Positions 5,702 to 5,988 of a stretch of DNA of 5,988 bases are shown one piece after another. The DNA comes from an uncultured bacterium (GTDB lineage: Bacteria > Eisenbacteria > RBG-16-71-46 > CAIMUX01): the NCBI GenBank assembly GCA_946886185.1, contig CAMPIC010000201.1, positions 1 through 5,988 on the forward strand, written 5' to 3'. Positions within the stretch are counted from its first letter, which is position 1, and each line of letters opens with the position of its first letter. The position numbers and the translations under genes are program-made. The notes under the pieces are model-generated. The model was given only the letters and a program-made list of their open reading frames with translations. It was not told where the DNA came from and searched no databases.

Positions 5702-5988
5702 ATGATGAAGGTCCAAGGAAGAAATCGTTTTGGATTCTCGGCGGCTTTGGCCGTCTTGCCTTTGGCGGGAATCCTGTTCACCTCGCTGACGGCCTGCTCC
5801 GTGAGCGACACCACCGCACCCCAGAAGATGCTGCTCGACGACGACGACAATCACGTGCCGCTCCAGGTTGATCCGCCCGCGTTGGACGATGGTTCCGAGA
5901 ACGGCGGCAGCCCGCCCCGGAACACGGACAACGTTGGCGGCGGCGGCAAAGACGCGAATCCTCCCACCAGCGAGGATACCTTCGGAGG
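5702..5988 (+). CDS. Putative lipoprotein, N-terminal part (runs off the window end)
   Basis: The gene is open from ATG at 5702 to the window edge, giving 95 complete codons. A second ATG at 5705 is equally possible. The purine-rich GGGAGAGGA (5692-5700) provides the ribosome binding site. The protein begins MMKVQGRNRFGFS, a basic stretch, followed by a hydrophobic segment (residues 14-28) and the lipobox LTAC with C32 as the likely lipidated cysteine. Ser follows at +2, so an outer-membrane or surface fate is plausible. After the cysteine comes a low-complexity linker: four Asp in a row (DDDDNH), Pro/Asp-rich PPALDDGSENGG, then GGGGKDANPP. No folded domain is visible before the window ends, so the function is unknown. 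It seems to be a separate transcription unit from liuBC, given the gap of over 300 bases. The lipoprotein call rests on the signal and lipobox only. Confidence 0.8.
   Translation, partial: MMKVQGRNRFGFSAALAVLPLAGILFTSLTACSVSDTTAPQKMLLDDDDNHVPLQVDPPALDDGSENGGSPPRNTDNVGGGGKDANPPTSEDTFG

Noticed and set aside
5382..5705. GTG-started open frame of 107 codons overlapping the lipoprotein ATG by ATGA
   Set aside because: The ATGA overlap looks like translational coupling, but the translation is Arg/Pro-rich and featureless, the start has only a weak AGAG upstream, and the frame runs through several palindromes.

Overview
The window is high-GC bacterial DNA (about 60-70% GC in the stretches counted by hand). 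It carries three recognisable metabolic genes, one secreted-type kelch protein and the start of a lipoprotein gene. The kelch protein ends in what looks like a type IX secretion (T9SS) type A sorting domain. That domain points to the FCB side of bacteria, either a high-GC Bacteroidota lineage or a related candidate phylum such as Eisenbacteria. This placement is an inference from one domain plus base composition and is not firm.

Layout. (1) Bases 1-981 (+) are the 3' part of a MoeB/ThiF-type adenylyltransferase fused to a C-terminal rhodanese domain. (2) Bases 982-1231 are non-coding and hold about 2.6 tandem copies of a 55-56 bp unit, each with a GC-rich hairpin; the second hairpin is followed by a T-run and probably ends the MoeB-rhodanese transcript. 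(3) Bases 1232-2440 (-) encode a secreted six-kelch-repeat beta-propeller with the T9SS-type tail. (4) Bases 2441-2932 are a divergent intergenic region with a weak candidate promoter and small inverted repeats. (5) Bases 2933-4540 and 4549-5373 (+) are a tight pair: the carboxyltransferase subunit of 3-methylcrotonyl-CoA carboxylase (liuB) and methylglutaconyl-CoA hydratase (liuC). (6) Bases 5374-5701 are a GC-rich gap with several palindromes. (7) From 5702 (+) a short-signal lipoprotein gene starts and runs off the end.

How the genes work together. liuB and liuC catalyse consecutive steps of leucine/isovalerate breakdown: carboxylation of 3-methylcrotonyl-CoA, then hydration of 3-methylglutaconyl-CoA to HMG-CoA. 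The biotin-carrying alpha subunit and HMG-CoA lyase are not in the window. The MoeB-rhodanese protein belongs to sulfur transfer for molybdopterin or thiamine-type pathways and has no visible link to its neighbours. The kelch protein and the lipoprotein look like cell-envelope or secreted products of unknown role. I see no CRISPR array, transposase, phage gene, tRNA, rRNA or recognisable defence system. The least ordinary parts are the hairpin repeat array at 1083-1225 and the palindrome-rich gap before the lipoprotein.
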